This document shows, in pieces, positions 53,987 through 62,119 of a stretch of DNA of 64,000 bases. Source of the stretch: Fusibacter sp. A1 (GTDB lineage Bacteria > Bacillota > Clostridia > Peptostreptococcales > Acidaminobacteraceae); assembly GCF_004125825.1 (NCBI RefSeq), contig NZ_QQWI01000004.1, positions 62,001 to 126,000 on the forward strand, given 5' to 3'. The position numbers were made by a program, and so were the translations under genes. Within the stretch, counting starts at the first letter, position 1, and every line of letters begins with the position of its first letter. The notes under the pieces are model-generated. The model saw nothing but the letters and a program-made list of their open reading frames with translations, was not told the origin of the DNA and ran no database searches.

Positions 53987-54010
53987 AAAAAAGAGGGCCT
54001 CAGCCCTCTC
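53987..54010 (-). terminator. intrinsic terminator of hsp20
   Basis: Minus strand AGAGGGC / GCCCTCT with a four-base loop, then six T. It separates hsp20 from htrA, so htrA probably has its own promoter or relies on read-through. Confidence 0.85.
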
Positions 54011-54027
54011 GTTCATTAAACCTAGGC

Positions 54028-54486
54028 TTAATCAATCGTAATTTCTCTAGAATTGTTGCTTAATGGTTTCTTTTGCAAGGTCACGGTCAATACACCATCT
54101 TCAAAGGTTGCCGTTATCTGATCTGGATCGATATTGTCGACATAGAAGCTTCTTCTGAATTCGCCTGAATATCTCTCTCTTCTGATATAGTTGTCTTTTT
54201 TGTCTTCGTTGATATCTTCGCGTTTCGCTAGAATCGATAGATGCTGGTCGTAATACTCCACTTTGACATTTTCCTTTTCAAATCCAGGCAGATCCGCTTC
54301 GACAACGTACTTGTCACCGTCATCCAGCACATCGACCATGAAGCCCGAAACCCTCTTGTCTACCTTATTGAAAGGAGTGAATACGTCATCATTGAAGAAG
54401 CTGTCGAAGAATTGATCGAAAATATCTTCTGATTTGGCGTTGGTAGTGAGTTTTCTTACCGGTCTTACAGGAATTAGTTTAAACAT
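54028..54486 (-). CDS. Hsp20 family small heat-shock protein
   Basis: 152 residues. An N-terminal arm with DQFFDSFFNDDVF, then an alpha-crystallin domain (VEADLPGFEKENVKVEYYD, YIRRERYSGEFRRSFYV, and ATFEDGVLTVTLQK, the last carrying the conserved G-V-L). It holds unfolding proteins in an ATP-independent way. AGGAGGTGTCAT precedes the ATG. No CIRCE element or HrcA-type operator is visible in the 89-bp upstream gap; TATACT near 54536-54541 could be a -10. Confidence 0.93.
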   Translation of the reverse strand: MFKLIPVRPVRKLTTNAKSEDIFDQFFDSFFNDDVFTPFNKVDKRVSGFMVDVLDDGDKYVVEADLPGFEKENVKVEYYDQHLSILAKREDINEDKKDNYIRRERYSGEFRRSFYVDNIDPDQITATFEDGVLTVTLQKKPLSNNSREITID

Positions 54487-54575
54487 ATGACACCTCCTAT
54501 TTTTAAAATTGAAATGCTATCTGATTTGTTTACATACATAGTATAAAATATAGTTTTTAAAGATCTATGAATATT

Positions 54576-56018
54576 TTATGAATTTTTGCCATTGTTGGAG
54601 AAAGCGCTTCTGGATAAGGAAAACACAAACATCACTCCAAGATATTCATTGGAATACACATCGATTTTCTCACCGTGGGCATCGAGTATCTCCTTGACGA
54701 TGGAGAGGCCAAGACCTGAAGACTTCTTCTCGATACCGCGAGAGTTGTCTAGCTTTGAAAACCGCTGCCAGATATTCGCCAGCTTGTCATCCGGTATGAG
54801 AGGACCTGTGTTTCTGACACCGATCAGCATTTTGTTTTCCTTGATATCCGTCAAGACTTCAAGCAGTCCGTCCTCGTTGATAAACTTAACGGCATTGTCC
54901 ACCAGATTGTAGACAACGCGTTCGATAAGCTGACTGTCGCCTTCGACCATCGTGTTTCCCTCTGCAAGCTTGAGGCTGACCTCGACACTTTTCTTTTCGA
55001 TTCTTTCTTCGAATCGGTCGAGTACGTTCAAGAGGAGTTCATGTGCGTCAAAGTCCACCTTGTTGAGATGTAGCTCACCCGTCTGCATTTTGGACAAGTC
55101 CAAAATATCATTGATCAGCTTGGTGAGTCTATCGGTCTCTTCTGAAACGATGTTCAAGTACTTTTCCCATTTTTCAGCGGGGATGGTTCCATCAAGAATC
55201 CCCTGGGTATACCCTTTTATCGAGGTGATCGGCGAGCGCAGATCATGCGACAGGTCCGAGATGAACTTTCGTCTGGACTCCTCGACGCTCTTCAGCTCTT
55301 TGGTCATCTGATTGAAGTTTTTAGTGAGTTCGCCGATCTCGTCCTTGCGGTCCGTATTGAACTCGTACTCGAAATTTCCTTTAGATACGAACTTAACTCC
55401 GTTGTTAAGGCGTTTGATGTCGTTGGAAACGCTCTTAGCAGAAAAGAAGATCGTGGTTGCCGCGTAAAGCGACGCTAAAAAAAGCGTGATAAGTGCAAAT
55501 CGATTGATTTCCTTTACCGTATTGTTGACAAAAGGGACCGATTTGTTCAGATAAAGGACAAACAGTTCCTTGTCCTTTACAGTCACAGGGAATATCAAGG
55601 TGTAATACTGATTTCCGCTGAGCGTCTTGTAGTTGGCGGATCTGAAAATCGGTTGACCCGACTCCAGCACACGATCGATTTCAAGCTGGTCGAGTTCGCT
55701 GTAAATCAGATTGATATCCGTGTTCTCATCGGCCATAATCACATTTTCATCGCCGCTTGGAATCATCCATATCTTAAGGTTGGCATATCGCTCAAGCCTG
55801 TAAAGTTCGTCTCTGATCGTTTTCGCGTCAATCACTCCGAGCGAAACCTGATTGTCGATAAGCTGATTGAAGTTTTGAGCCAGTCTTAACATCTCCTGGT
55901 GGTTCTGGTTGACGATATAGTTTTTAAAGACGATATTAAGACCTACAGTAAGCATGATCATCCCTACGATTAATACGCTAAGACTTACAAGTATTAATCT
56001 TGAATATATAGTTTTCAT
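54576..56018 (-). CDS. sensor histidine kinase with HAMP domain
   Basis: 480 residues. Membrane helix 1 (about 8-32), extracellular sensor (about 33-165), helix 2 (FALITLFLASLYAATTIFF), HAMP (ISNDIKRLNNGVKFVSKGNFEYEF type), dimerisation helix with the phospho-histidine in SDLSHDLRSPITSIKG, and ATPase domain with NLVDNAVKF (N box), the G1 region IGVRNTGPLIPDDKL and KKSSGLGLSIVKEI (G2). It is translationally close (9 bp) to its response regulator. With htrA and hsp20 next to it, an envelope-stress sensor such as CssS is a fair comparison, by position only. Confidence 0.94.
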   Translation of the reverse strand: MKTIYSRLILVSLSVLIVGMIMLTVGLNIVFKNYIVNQNHQEMLRLAQNFNQLIDNQVSLGVIDAKTIRDELYRLERYANLKIWMIPSGDENVIMADENTDINLIYSELDQLEIDRVLESGQPIFRSANYKTLSGNQYYTLIFPVTVKDKELFVLYLNKSVPFVNNTVKEINRFALITLFLASLYAATTIFFSAKSVSNDIKRLNNGVKFVSKGNFEYEFNTDRKDEIGELTKNFNQMTKELKSVEESRRKFISDLSHDLRSPITSIKGYTQGILDGTIPAEKWEKYLNIVSEETDRLTKLINDILDLSKMQTGELHLNKVDFDAHELLLNVLDRFEERIEKKSVEVSLKLAEGNTMVEGDSQLIERVVYNLVDNAVKFINEDGLLEVLTDIKENKMLIGVRNTGPLIPDDKLANIWQRFSKLDNSRGIEKKSSGLGLSIVKEILDAHGEKIDVYSNEYLGVMFVFSLSRSAFSNNGKNS

Positions 56019-56027
56019 GCCTTCCTC

Positions 56028-56702
56028 CTATTTTGTGAACTTGTAACCCACTCCCCATACCGTCTTGATTTCCCAGGGATCTTCCTTGTCGAATTTTTCT
56101 CTGAGCCGTTTGATATGGACATCCACCGTACGCGTATCACCATAATAGTCAAATCCCCAAATCTGGTCTAAGAGCTGCTCTCTTGTAAAGACGCGGTTGG
56201 GATGTTTTACAAGATGGTTTAAAAGCTCCAGCTCCTTAGGCGGCAACTGCAGTGTCTCACCATGGTAGTTCACGACAAACTGCCCCATATCTATGGTCAA
56301 ATTGGGAAGAATAGTCACATCGGCATGTTCATCGTCATCCATCGACCGACGAAGTACGGCTTTGACCCTTGCTAGAAGCTCCTTGGGCTCAAAGGGCTTG
56401 ACCACATAATCGTCCGCACCAAGCTCAAGACCAAGCACTTTGTCAAAGGTCTCACCTTTTGCAGTCAGCATGATCACAGGCATCTTTGACATCCTTCTGA
56501 CTTCTTTGAGGACCTCATATCCGTCAATGATCGGCATCATGACATCGAGCACCATCAAGGTCGGAGCCTGCTGCTTGAGTGCCATCAGCGCATCTTTACC
56601 GTTATTGTATACACTGACCCTATATCCTTCTTTTTCAAAATAAAGCTGAATCAGTTCAGAAATATTCGTATCGTCATCTACCACAAAAATATGTTTATCC
56701 AC
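56028..56702 (-). CDS. OmpR/PhoB-family response regulator
   Basis: 224 residues from a GTG at 56702, preceded by GAGGTGTTACA. Receiver: VVDDDTN, phospho-Asp in MVLDVMMPIIDG, LTAKGE, and VVKPFEPKEL. The winged-helix domain (about 130-222) shows LPPKELELLNHLVKHPNRVFTREQLLDQIWG and RTVDVHIKRLREKF. It is the first gene of the RR-HK unit that leads to hsp20 and htrA. Confidence 0.95.
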   Translation of the reverse strand: MDKHIFVVDDDTNISELIQLYFEKEGYRVSVYNNGKDALMALKQQAPTLMVLDVMMPIIDGYEVLKEVRRMSKMPVIMLTAKGETFDKVLGLELGADDYVVKPFEPKELLARVKAVLRRSMDDDEHADVTILPNLTIDMGQFVVNYHGETLQLPPKELELLNHLVKHPNRVFTREQLLDQIWGFDYYGDTRTVDVHIKRLREKFDKEDPWEIKTVWGVGYKFTK

Positions 56703-56801
56703 TGTAACACCTCACCTATCCTTTGATCGTTTTTCATTTACCTATAGTAAACCATTTTGGTTTGAATAAACTGTGAACGCAAAAAAAAAGATTACAAAAT
56801 T

Positions 56802-56825
56802 AAAGCGCGCTGCAGCGCGCTTTTT
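56802..56825. terminator. GC-rich palindromic terminator
   Basis: AAAGCGCGC-TGCA-GCGCGCTTT is a perfect palindrome followed by T on the plus strand and by TTTAATTTTG on the minus strand. It ends the RseC-like gene upstream of the response-regulator promoter. Confidence 0.8.
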
Positions 56826-56852
56826 ATCCATATGGTATCTGGTCCGCTGACA

Positions 56853-57293
56853 TCAGTCGGAAATAATATCGTTTTTCCTGATCACACCCACCATAGTCAG
56901 GGCATCGCCCTTCTTACTGCGGCCCACAAGCTTGTTGATGATCACATAGGTAGCGATCATCATCGTGAAACCTAATCCTAATCCTGTGACATCGCCACCG
57001 GCGATACCGATCACACCTGCTTGTGAATACCCTATGAACACCCCCAATACGAAGGTGATAAGCGGTACGGTATAAAGTAGGAAGCTAAGTTTGACAAACT
57101 GCGTGGGCGCAAGGCTTAGTTCCACACGGTCTCCGACCTGCGCTTCTAAGGTATTATCCACCTTTACGACCATCGTCTTAATCTCACATGCTCCTGCGCA
57201 TCCGCTGCATTTGTCACCACACTCCGAAGGTCTGATCACATTAACAAGCGCCCGCTGGTCCTCTATCCCTACAACAAAACCTGTTTTTTCCAT
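56853..57293 (-). CDS. RseC/MucC-like membrane protein
   Basis: 146 residues. N-terminal cysteine cluster SECGDKCSGCAGACEI, which probably binds a metal or Fe-S cluster, then DRVELSLAP, and two membrane helices (FLLYTVPLITFVLGVFIGY and GLGLGFTMMIATYVIINK). This is the RseC plan; in clostridia these proteins often go with Rnf or redox membrane complexes. Here the gene lies 99 bp after the Mrp/Mbh-type cluster and has a Fur-like box upstream. GGAGGGATTAA precedes the ATG. Confidence 0.88.
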   Translation of the reverse strand: MEKTGFVVGIEDQRALVNVIRPSECGDKCSGCAGACEIKTMVVKVDNTLEAQVGDRVELSLAPTQFVKLSFLLYTVPLITFVLGVFIGYSQAGVIGIAGGDVTGLGLGFTMMIATYVIINKLVGRSKKGDALTMVGVIRKNDIISD

Positions 57294-57311
57294 TTAATCC
57301 CTCCACGCAAG

Positions 57312-57326
57312 TGATAAACGTTATCA
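57312..57326. promoter_or_regulatory. Fur-family-like box upstream of the RseC-like gene
   Basis: TGATAAA-C-GTTATCA fits the 7-1-7 form of the Bacillus Fur box (TGATAAT-N-ATTATCA), with two mismatches. It ends 19 bp before the gene start and overlaps the expected promoter downstream region. Confidence 0.45.
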
Positions 57327-57392
57327 TTTATATCTTACCCATCAATTCTACGCTCAAGCAGGTCGATTTTATCAATCATAGAAAGCAAACCG

Positions 57393-58997
57393 TCAGTACA
57401 ACAAGTTCAAATATAGGACCGTCACTGTAAAAAAGCTGACAATCGCCAAGGAGATATTGTTAAAGGATAACTCCATTCCTTTAAAGTAGACTAAATGTTT
57501 ACCTTCAGACAACCATAACTTATAAACCAAAGCAGAAATGGCCATTTTTACAACAAAGTCCAATATTTTAGATGCTTGCTTAACGACAGAAAATGAGAAA
57601 TCGGCTCTGAAAATCATATGCGTGATGACATCTCCAAATAGACCGAAAAGTAAACACAGTGCCAGCATAAGAACAAATGCAAACCCTTGGTTCCAAGCAA
57701 TCGCTTGAGGTTTGGCAGCTTCGTCTTTTGAAAAAATGACAATATGGAACTTAATGAATGATATCATCGTACCAAAACTGACAATCAGCATAGCGATCTG
57801 AAAAAGATTGTCCGATCGCCCAGCTGAAATCATTGCTTTTGAATAGGCTCCGCTAAAGAATGGCGCTCCTGTTATGCTCAAGACAGCAGTTAGGAGCGCG
57901 ATACTTGTCAGTTTAGATCGTTTCCAAAGACCTTTCATCTCCTTGATCCGTCTTGTCTCGTAAATCTCAGACATCACACCAGAAGTCATAAACAGCAGAC
58001 CTTTGAATATCCCGTGGGTAAGTATGTGATACAGGGCGCCTTGATAAGCTACCTCTGTACCAATATTTATTCCAATCATAATCAGCCCTACCTGCGATAT
58101 CGTATGATAGGCAAGAATCAACTTGATATCCGTCTGGGCGATAGCAAAGGTAAAACCGGCGATCGCAGTAAAAAATCCGGCCCATAAGAAGTATTCCTGT
58201 ATGTTCAAAATCGGATTAAACAGTATCGACAATCTGATAAACAGGTAAACACCTGATTTGACAAAAATCCCTGATAGAATGGCTGACACGATAGAAGGCG
58301 CACTCGCTGTACCATGCGCTTTAGGCAACCAGCTAAAAAGAGGCATAATAGCAGCTTTCATACTGACACCGGTAAGCAAAAATGCATATGGCACAATAAG
58401 CTGTTTAGGATCACTGATAAGCGGAATGAGTCTTTTGACACCTGTAAAGTCGAAAACACCAAAATACTTGTAGATGTAACCCACTCCAAATAAGAAAAAC
58501 GCCATGGCCGCTAGATTCACCAGTAAATACAGCATTCCATCGTACATGGACATCGCATCTTTCTTAAACATGATCAGTATGCTCACAACAACCGTGGCAA
58601 CTTCAATCAGTATATAAACATTAAATAAGTCATTGGATAAGAATACACCATTGATCAGACCTTGAAGGCTCAAAAAGAGAAACATGAACAGTTTGTCCAT
58701 GTAGTACTTATGTATGTTAAAGACAACTGCACTAAAAAAAAGAAGGCTGTTAAGCAAAAGCAGCACACCGCTTAATGTATCAAAGCGCAGGCTCATTCCC
58801 ATGGGAAGTTTATGGACACTCAAAAGGGTGATGATCTCCTGCTTGCTTCCCAAGCGATAGAATAGATAAAGCACTGAAAGAATTAAAACGACCTGAAGGG
58901 ACAGTAGGATTGGTTTGGCAAAGCGGTTAGGCCAGATGAAAAAGACCAGTCCAAGCATAATCGGCGCAAGCACCATCAAAACTAGCGGCAATATCAT
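57393..58997 (-). CDS. mrpD: Mrp/Mbh-type cation:proton antiporter, large subunit (MrpD/MbhH-like)
   Basis: 534 residues with about 14 membrane helices, homologous to NuoM/N. Conserved charges for proton transfer: the Glu of DLFNVYILIEVATVV and the Lys of MKAAIMPLFSWLPKAHGTASAPSIVSAILSGIFVKSG region (first and later Lys), and AQTDIKLILAYHTISQVGLI. It is the only large antiporter-type subunit in the cluster and the last gene of the eight-gene set. It overlaps mrpC by 4 bp. Confidence 0.93.
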   Translation of the reverse strand: MILPLVLMVLAPIMLGLVFFIWPNRFAKPILLSLQVVLILSVLYLFYRLGSKQEIITLLSVHKLPMGMSLRFDTLSGVLLLLNSLLFFSAVVFNIHKYYMDKLFMFLFLSLQGLINGVFLSNDLFNVYILIEVATVVVSILIMFKKDAMSMYDGMLYLLVNLAAMAFFLFGVGYIYKYFGVFDFTGVKRLIPLISDPKQLIVPYAFLLTGVSMKAAIMPLFSWLPKAHGTASAPSIVSAILSGIFVKSGVYLFIRLSILFNPILNIQEYFLWAGFFTAIAGFTFAIAQTDIKLILAYHTISQVGLIMIGINIGTEVAYQGALYHILTHGIFKGLLFMTSGVMSEIYETRRIKEMKGLWKRSKLTSIALLTAVLSITGAPFFSGAYSKAMISAGRSDNLFQIAMLIVSFGTMISFIKFHIVIFSKDEAAKPQAIAWNQGFAFVLMLALCLLFGLFGDVITHMIFRADFSFSVVKQASKILDFVVKMAISALVYKLWLSEGKHLVYFKGMELSFNNISLAIVSFFTVTVLYLNLLY

Positions 58998-59368
58998 TCG
59001 ATCCCCCCTCTTTTTTGCTTAACTTTGTTCCAGTTCGTAGAACCGAACTTATGATAAAGTGTGATGAACATGGTCAGACTGACAGCCGTTACTGAAATTC
59101 CGATGACAATCGCTGTGATCATCAGCGCATGCGGAACAGGATCAGCCGGTGGCATTCTAAAAACACGTCCGATCGGTGCAGGGGTCTCCACGCTCGCATG
59201 CATGGAGACGAAAAAAAGGATGATCGCTGCCTGCATGATGCTCAGGCTCATGATCGATTTGATGATGTTTCTTCTTGCAGTCAATCCGTACACACCGATA
59301 AAAAAAATGACAATCGCTATGTTTTCGCCATTGATATGATCTGTTAATGAAATTAGTTTTTCTATCAT
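58994..59368 (-). CDS. mrpC: Mrp/Mbh-type antiporter subunit C (NuoK-like)
   Basis: 124 residues from the ATG at 59368, behind AAGGTGACAAC. Three membrane helices; GVYGLTARRNIIKSIMSLSIMQAAIILFFV, with the family's conserved positions, and DPVPHALMITAIVIGIS, which is the MrpC/MnhC signature. It lies between mrpB (4-bp gap) and mrpD (4-bp overlap). Confidence 0.93.
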   Translation of the reverse strand: MIEKLISLTDHINGENIAIVIFFIGVYGLTARRNIIKSIMSLSIMQAAIILFFVSMHASVETPAPIGRVFRMPPADPVPHALMITAIVIGISVTAVSLTMFITLYHKFGSTNWNKVKQKRGGIE

Positions 59369-59372
59369 GTTG

Positions 59373-59759
59373 TCACCTTGCCTCATAAAAGACAAACCTA
59401 AAGAATATGATGGTCAAACCACAAGCGACCTTAAGACTGATCAAAGCATTTAGTCCGATAAGGTAAATCGTGTTGAACATTGGATAAACAGCGTTAAGCC
59501 CTAGGTAAAGAAAGAAAATCGGTATAAGTAGGATAAAGATCAGAGTGATTTTTTCTGTAAACTGGATTCCGTCAAGATGCGTATCATGAATTGGAAGAAC
59601 CAGATACTTACTGATAAAGATGGCAGCGATTACAGCACCGCCCTGAAAGCCGCCTCCGGGCGAGAGATGGCCGTTGAGTGTCAAATAAATGCCGATGATC
59701 AATATAAAGGGGTAGAGTACGGCAAGTGTTCTGGACAAGAGTTCAGAATGATCATTCAT
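59373..59759 (-). CDS. mrpB: Mrp/Mbh-type antiporter subunit B
   Basis: 128 residues from the ATG at 59759 with GGAGGATACC upstream. Four membrane helices and the MnhB signature GHLSPGGGFQGGAVIA. It overlaps the preceding MbhE-like gene by 8 bp. It is part of the membrane arm that moves cations against protons. Confidence 0.93.
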   Translation of the reverse strand: MNDHSELLSRTLAVLYPFILIIGIYLTLNGHLSPGGGFQGGAVIAAIFISKYLVLPIHDTHLDGIQFTEKITLIFILLIPIFFLYLGLNAVYPMFNTIYLIGLNALISLKVACGLTIIFFRFVFYEAR

Positions 59760-60021
59760 GGTATCCTCCTCCTTCATGTATCGACATGTAAATTACAGCG
59801 ATAATGCTGAACAAAAGCATCAGCGCTTCAAAAAGGGTATCGTAGTACCTATAATTAAGATAGATAGCTGTAACGATGTTCACAGACTCTGTTTCAATAG
59901 CCGCCAAGGTCACATAATGATTATACATAGGATAACCGAAACGATTGTCGATTCCCTGATGGCTTAAAAGAACTATAATCGTGACCACCGCTAGGAATAT
60001 GCCGATCAACTTTCGTCTCAT
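59752..60021 (-). CDS. MbhE-like small membrane subunit (equivalent to the C-terminal end of MrpA)
   Basis: 89 residues with two membrane helices (KLIGIFLAVVTIIVLLS and DTLFEALMLLFSIIAVIYM). The motif NHYVTLAAIETESVNIVTAIYLNYRYYDTLFE is typical of the MbhE/MrpA C-terminal segment (T-x-x-x-N-x-V-T-A-I-L-x-D-x-R-x-x-D-T-L-x-E). It stands as a separate gene, as in Mbh and archaeal-type Mrp complexes. It overlaps both neighbours by 4-8 bp. Confidence 0.85.
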   Translation of the reverse strand: MRRKLIGIFLAVVTIIVLLSHQGIDNRFGYPMYNHYVTLAAIETESVNIVTAIYLNYRYYDTLFEALMLLFSIIAVIYMSIHEGGGYHE

Positions 60022-60560
60022 TCGATCACCTCTTTCACATGGATGAACTCATAAGACTTGTTCTGATGGATATAGTTGATCAAATAGGTCTCCAATTGGT
60101 CAAGTTTGTAATTCTCGGGGTGTCCGTATATTCTAAGACGTGTTTCGAGCTCTTCGATGATGATCGCATATTGGTGATTTTTCATGATATGGTCGATGGA
60201 CTCAGTGGTAAAGATCACTTGCGGCTCGAGTTCCTGCTTCGCGCAAAAGATCTCGAGTTGCTTCATCAACCTCTGCTTGTCTCTTTTTTTATAGTGACCG
60301 TCATCCACCTCGCCCTTTTCCACATGATAGTAGATGGTGAAAACCAGGTATTTTTGAAGTGCCACCAAAAAGAGTATCGTCGCAAGCGTCGATCCGATCA
60401 CCGCTTCGGCGATAGCCACATCCAGCGCGTTGTAAAGCGTATACACAAATGAAATGCTCAGTGAAAACACCCCCAGATAAATCACCGCACGCCTAAGCTT
60501 TTGAGTCTGGATGGTGACAACTGCGAAGATGACGCATAGAATCAAAGCGATTTTTTCCAT
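60018..60560 (-). CDS. MbhD-like subunit (DUF4040) with C-terminal extension
   Basis: 180 residues. The first 80 hold three membrane helices of the MbhD/MrpA-insert type (LRRAVIYLGVFSLSISFVYTL, DVAIAEAVIGSTLATILFLVAL with the conserved A-E-A). Unlike usual MbhD proteins (about 90-100 residues) it continues with a soluble, charged part of about 95 residues (DKQRLMKQLEIFCAKQE..., ESIDHIMKNHQYAIIIEELETRLRI), which I cannot assign. It overlaps the MbhE-like gene by 4 bp. Confidence 0.82.
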   Translation of the reverse strand: MEKIALILCVIFAVVTIQTQKLRRAVIYLGVFSLSISFVYTLYNALDVAIAEAVIGSTLATILFLVALQKYLVFTIYYHVEKGEVDDGHYKKRDKQRLMKQLEIFCAKQELEPQVIFTTESIDHIMKNHQYAIIIEELETRLRIYGHPENYKLDQLETYLINYIHQNKSYEFIHVKEVIE

Positions 60561-60563
60561 GAC

Positions 60564-60857
60564 CTACTCCTTACGTACCTTATAGCCACTATAGTAAGCC
60601 GAACGGGCGATAGAATGTGTAACCAAGGGATTCACGATGACCATCAGTATGACGATGATAAGAACCTTTAAACTAAAAAAAGACCAGCCGTTTTTGATCA
60701 TGACTCCTGTCATCAAGGTGATGTATCCTACCGTATCGATTTTGGATGCCACCAGTATGCGAGGATAAAAATTCTTGAACTTATAAATTCCGATTATGCC
60801 AAAGGCGATAAAGACAAGCCCCAAGACGATGATAAGAGTACCCAAGAAATCAAGCAT
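60564..60857 (-). CDS. mrpG: Mrp/Mbh-type antiporter subunit G
   Basis: 97 residues, three membrane helices: LGTLIIVLGLVFIAFGIIGIYKF, VGYITLMTGVMI, and VLIIVILMVIVNPLVTHSIARSAYYSG, the last carrying the MnhG motif (T-x-P-V-x-x-H-x-I-x-R-A type). It shares one base with the mrpF stop codon region and is followed by the MbhD-like gene after 3 bp. Confidence 0.92.
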   Translation of the reverse strand: MLDFLGTLIIVLGLVFIAFGIIGIYKFKNFYPRILVASKIDTVGYITLMTGVMIKNGWSFFSLKVLIIVILMVIVNPLVTHSIARSAYYSGYKVRKE

Positions 60858-61108
60858 CAGTAGCGCCCCCTCTTTTGAATGAATATGGCCATGAATGTCA
60901 CCCCTACAAATCCCAAAAGTCCATATAGAAGAGCAATGTCAAGAATCATTGCCTCTTTTTTCATCGACGCCAGCACAACGATTGCCATTATCAGTTTTGA
61001 AGAGACCATGTTTAGCCCCAGCAATCTGTCCCACATGGTAGGACCTATCATGATTCGTACCGCGCTAAGCACGGCCATCAGAACCAGTACTATAAGAATG
61101 ATCGTCAT
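60857..61108 (-). CDS. mrpF: Mrp/Mbh-type antiporter subunit F
   Basis: 83 residues, three membrane helices. RIMIGPTMWDRLLGLNMVSSKLIMAIVVLA is the MnhF/MrpF signature (R-x-x-x-G-P-T-x-x-D-R), followed by DIALLYGLLGFVGVTFMA. It overlaps both mrpE and mrpG by one base (ATGA/TAATG-type junctions). Confidence 0.93.
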   Translation of the reverse strand: MTIILIVLVLMAVLSAVRIMIGPTMWDRLLGLNMVSSKLIMAIVVLASMKKEAMILDIALLYGLLGFVGVTFMAIFIQKRGRY

Positions 61109-61599
61109 TATTCTCTCCTGTGCATCAGTCTTCTTTCCAGATTTCCCTTTATCATACGACCGGCTATCTTAGGATCCGTTGTGACCGCGTTGAGCCACAA
61201 TACGGTAAGTTCCTTTCCATTTTTATCGATCGTGACTGTTCCGGGAGTCAAGGTGATGGAATTCGCCAAAATTGAAATCGAATAATCATCGTCAAGTTCC
61301 GTAGTGATTTTTATCACTTTAGGATTCACAGCTCCCGTAATGATAAGTTTTATGGTGTGGATGCCTGATGCATAAATTTCAATAAGCAAATAGGCAAAAT
61401 AGGAGATCAGTTTGAACAGATTGATCGGATAGTGATGATAATAGGACGAGCCTATCAAGTACTTTTCTGTGATCCAAAGGCTGAAAACCCCTACAAGCGC
61501 TCCAGATAAAATGATTATCAGATCCGCTCTTGCATATAGTATAATCCATACGACGACAAAAACAAACAACCACTGCATATCCAATAACCATTTTTTCAT
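61108..61599 (-). CDS. mrpE: Mrp/Mbh-type antiporter subunit E
   Basis: 163 residues: two or three N-terminal membrane segments (WLFVFVVVWIILYARADLIIILSGALVGVFSLWI, LISYFAYLLIEIYASGIHTIKLII) and a soluble tail with NSITLTPGTVTID, the MnhE signature, and a terminal GRMIKGNLERRL. It is the first structural gene of the antiporter set. A 63-bp gap separates it from an upstream gene for a basic protein. Confidence 0.93.
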   Translation of the reverse strand: MKKWLLDMQWLFVFVVVWIILYARADLIIILSGALVGVFSLWITEKYLIGSSYYHHYPINLFKLISYFAYLLIEIYASGIHTIKLIITGAVNPKVIKITTELDDDYSISILANSITLTPGTVTIDKNGKELTVLWLNAVTTDPKIAGRMIKGNLERRLMHRRE

Positions 61600-61662
61600 G
61601 CTTGTCCTCCTATTATAAGATAAAGCGTCCCCTGTTTAGAGTAATTTAAAAAAAATAACCAG

Positions 61663-61956
61663 TCATAACAACAAGTCAAATCGAGTTTTGATTCTTTCTT
61701 CATAGATTTTTTTTCGATAACTCGCGTACGTCTCTATCACCTGCTTAGCTGCCTTAGCATTGATTGAATTCATCCGCTTGTAATCTGACTTTTGAGCCAC
61801 TTTAAGCTTCTTTATGTCTGTTTTTAGTGAAGTCGTCTTTTTTACGACTTGCTGCTCATTTTGATTTTTAAGAACAGAATCGTTCTTTTTTACTTTGACA
61901 ACTTTCTTGGTCTGCAAGTGATAGCCAGTTTGATCCATTTCAATTCTGTTTACCAT
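61663..61956 (-). CDS. small basic helical protein of unknown function
   Basis: 97 residues behind GGGGTGATGAG. It is rich in Lys and Gln/Asn (TKKVVKVKKNDSV, TDIKKLKVAQKSDYKRMNS, ETYASYRKKIYEERIKTR) and should be mostly helical, without membrane segment or signal peptide. I do not recognise a family. It lies upstream of mrpE in the same direction and no terminator is visible in between, so it may be the first gene of the antiporter operon. Confidence 0.6.
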   Translation of the reverse strand: MVNRIEMDQTGYHLQTKKVVKVKKNDSVLKNQNEQQVVKKTTSLKTDIKKLKVAQKSDYKRMNSINAKAAKQVIETYASYRKKIYEERIKTRFDLLL

Positions 61957-62119
61957 CTCATCACCCCGGTTCTATTCCATAGATACCCCGCAGTAGCTCT
62001 TCGCAAACCGCAACCGATAAAAGTTATTATCCTGTTAGGATTTACAAATTTCTCTTGCAAAACGTGTTAATGAAATGCAATTGGGTATGATTATACTACT
62101 TGAACCTGGAGGTATGACT

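Noticed and set aside
54487..54575. CIRCE heat-shock operator before hsp20
   Set aside because: No TTAGCACTC-N9-GAGTGCTAA or near match was found.
61957..62119. Sodium riboswitch upstream of the Na+/H+ antiporter
   Set aside because: Only a short hairpin (ATCCT/AGGAT) is visible; no recognisable conserved aptamer motif.
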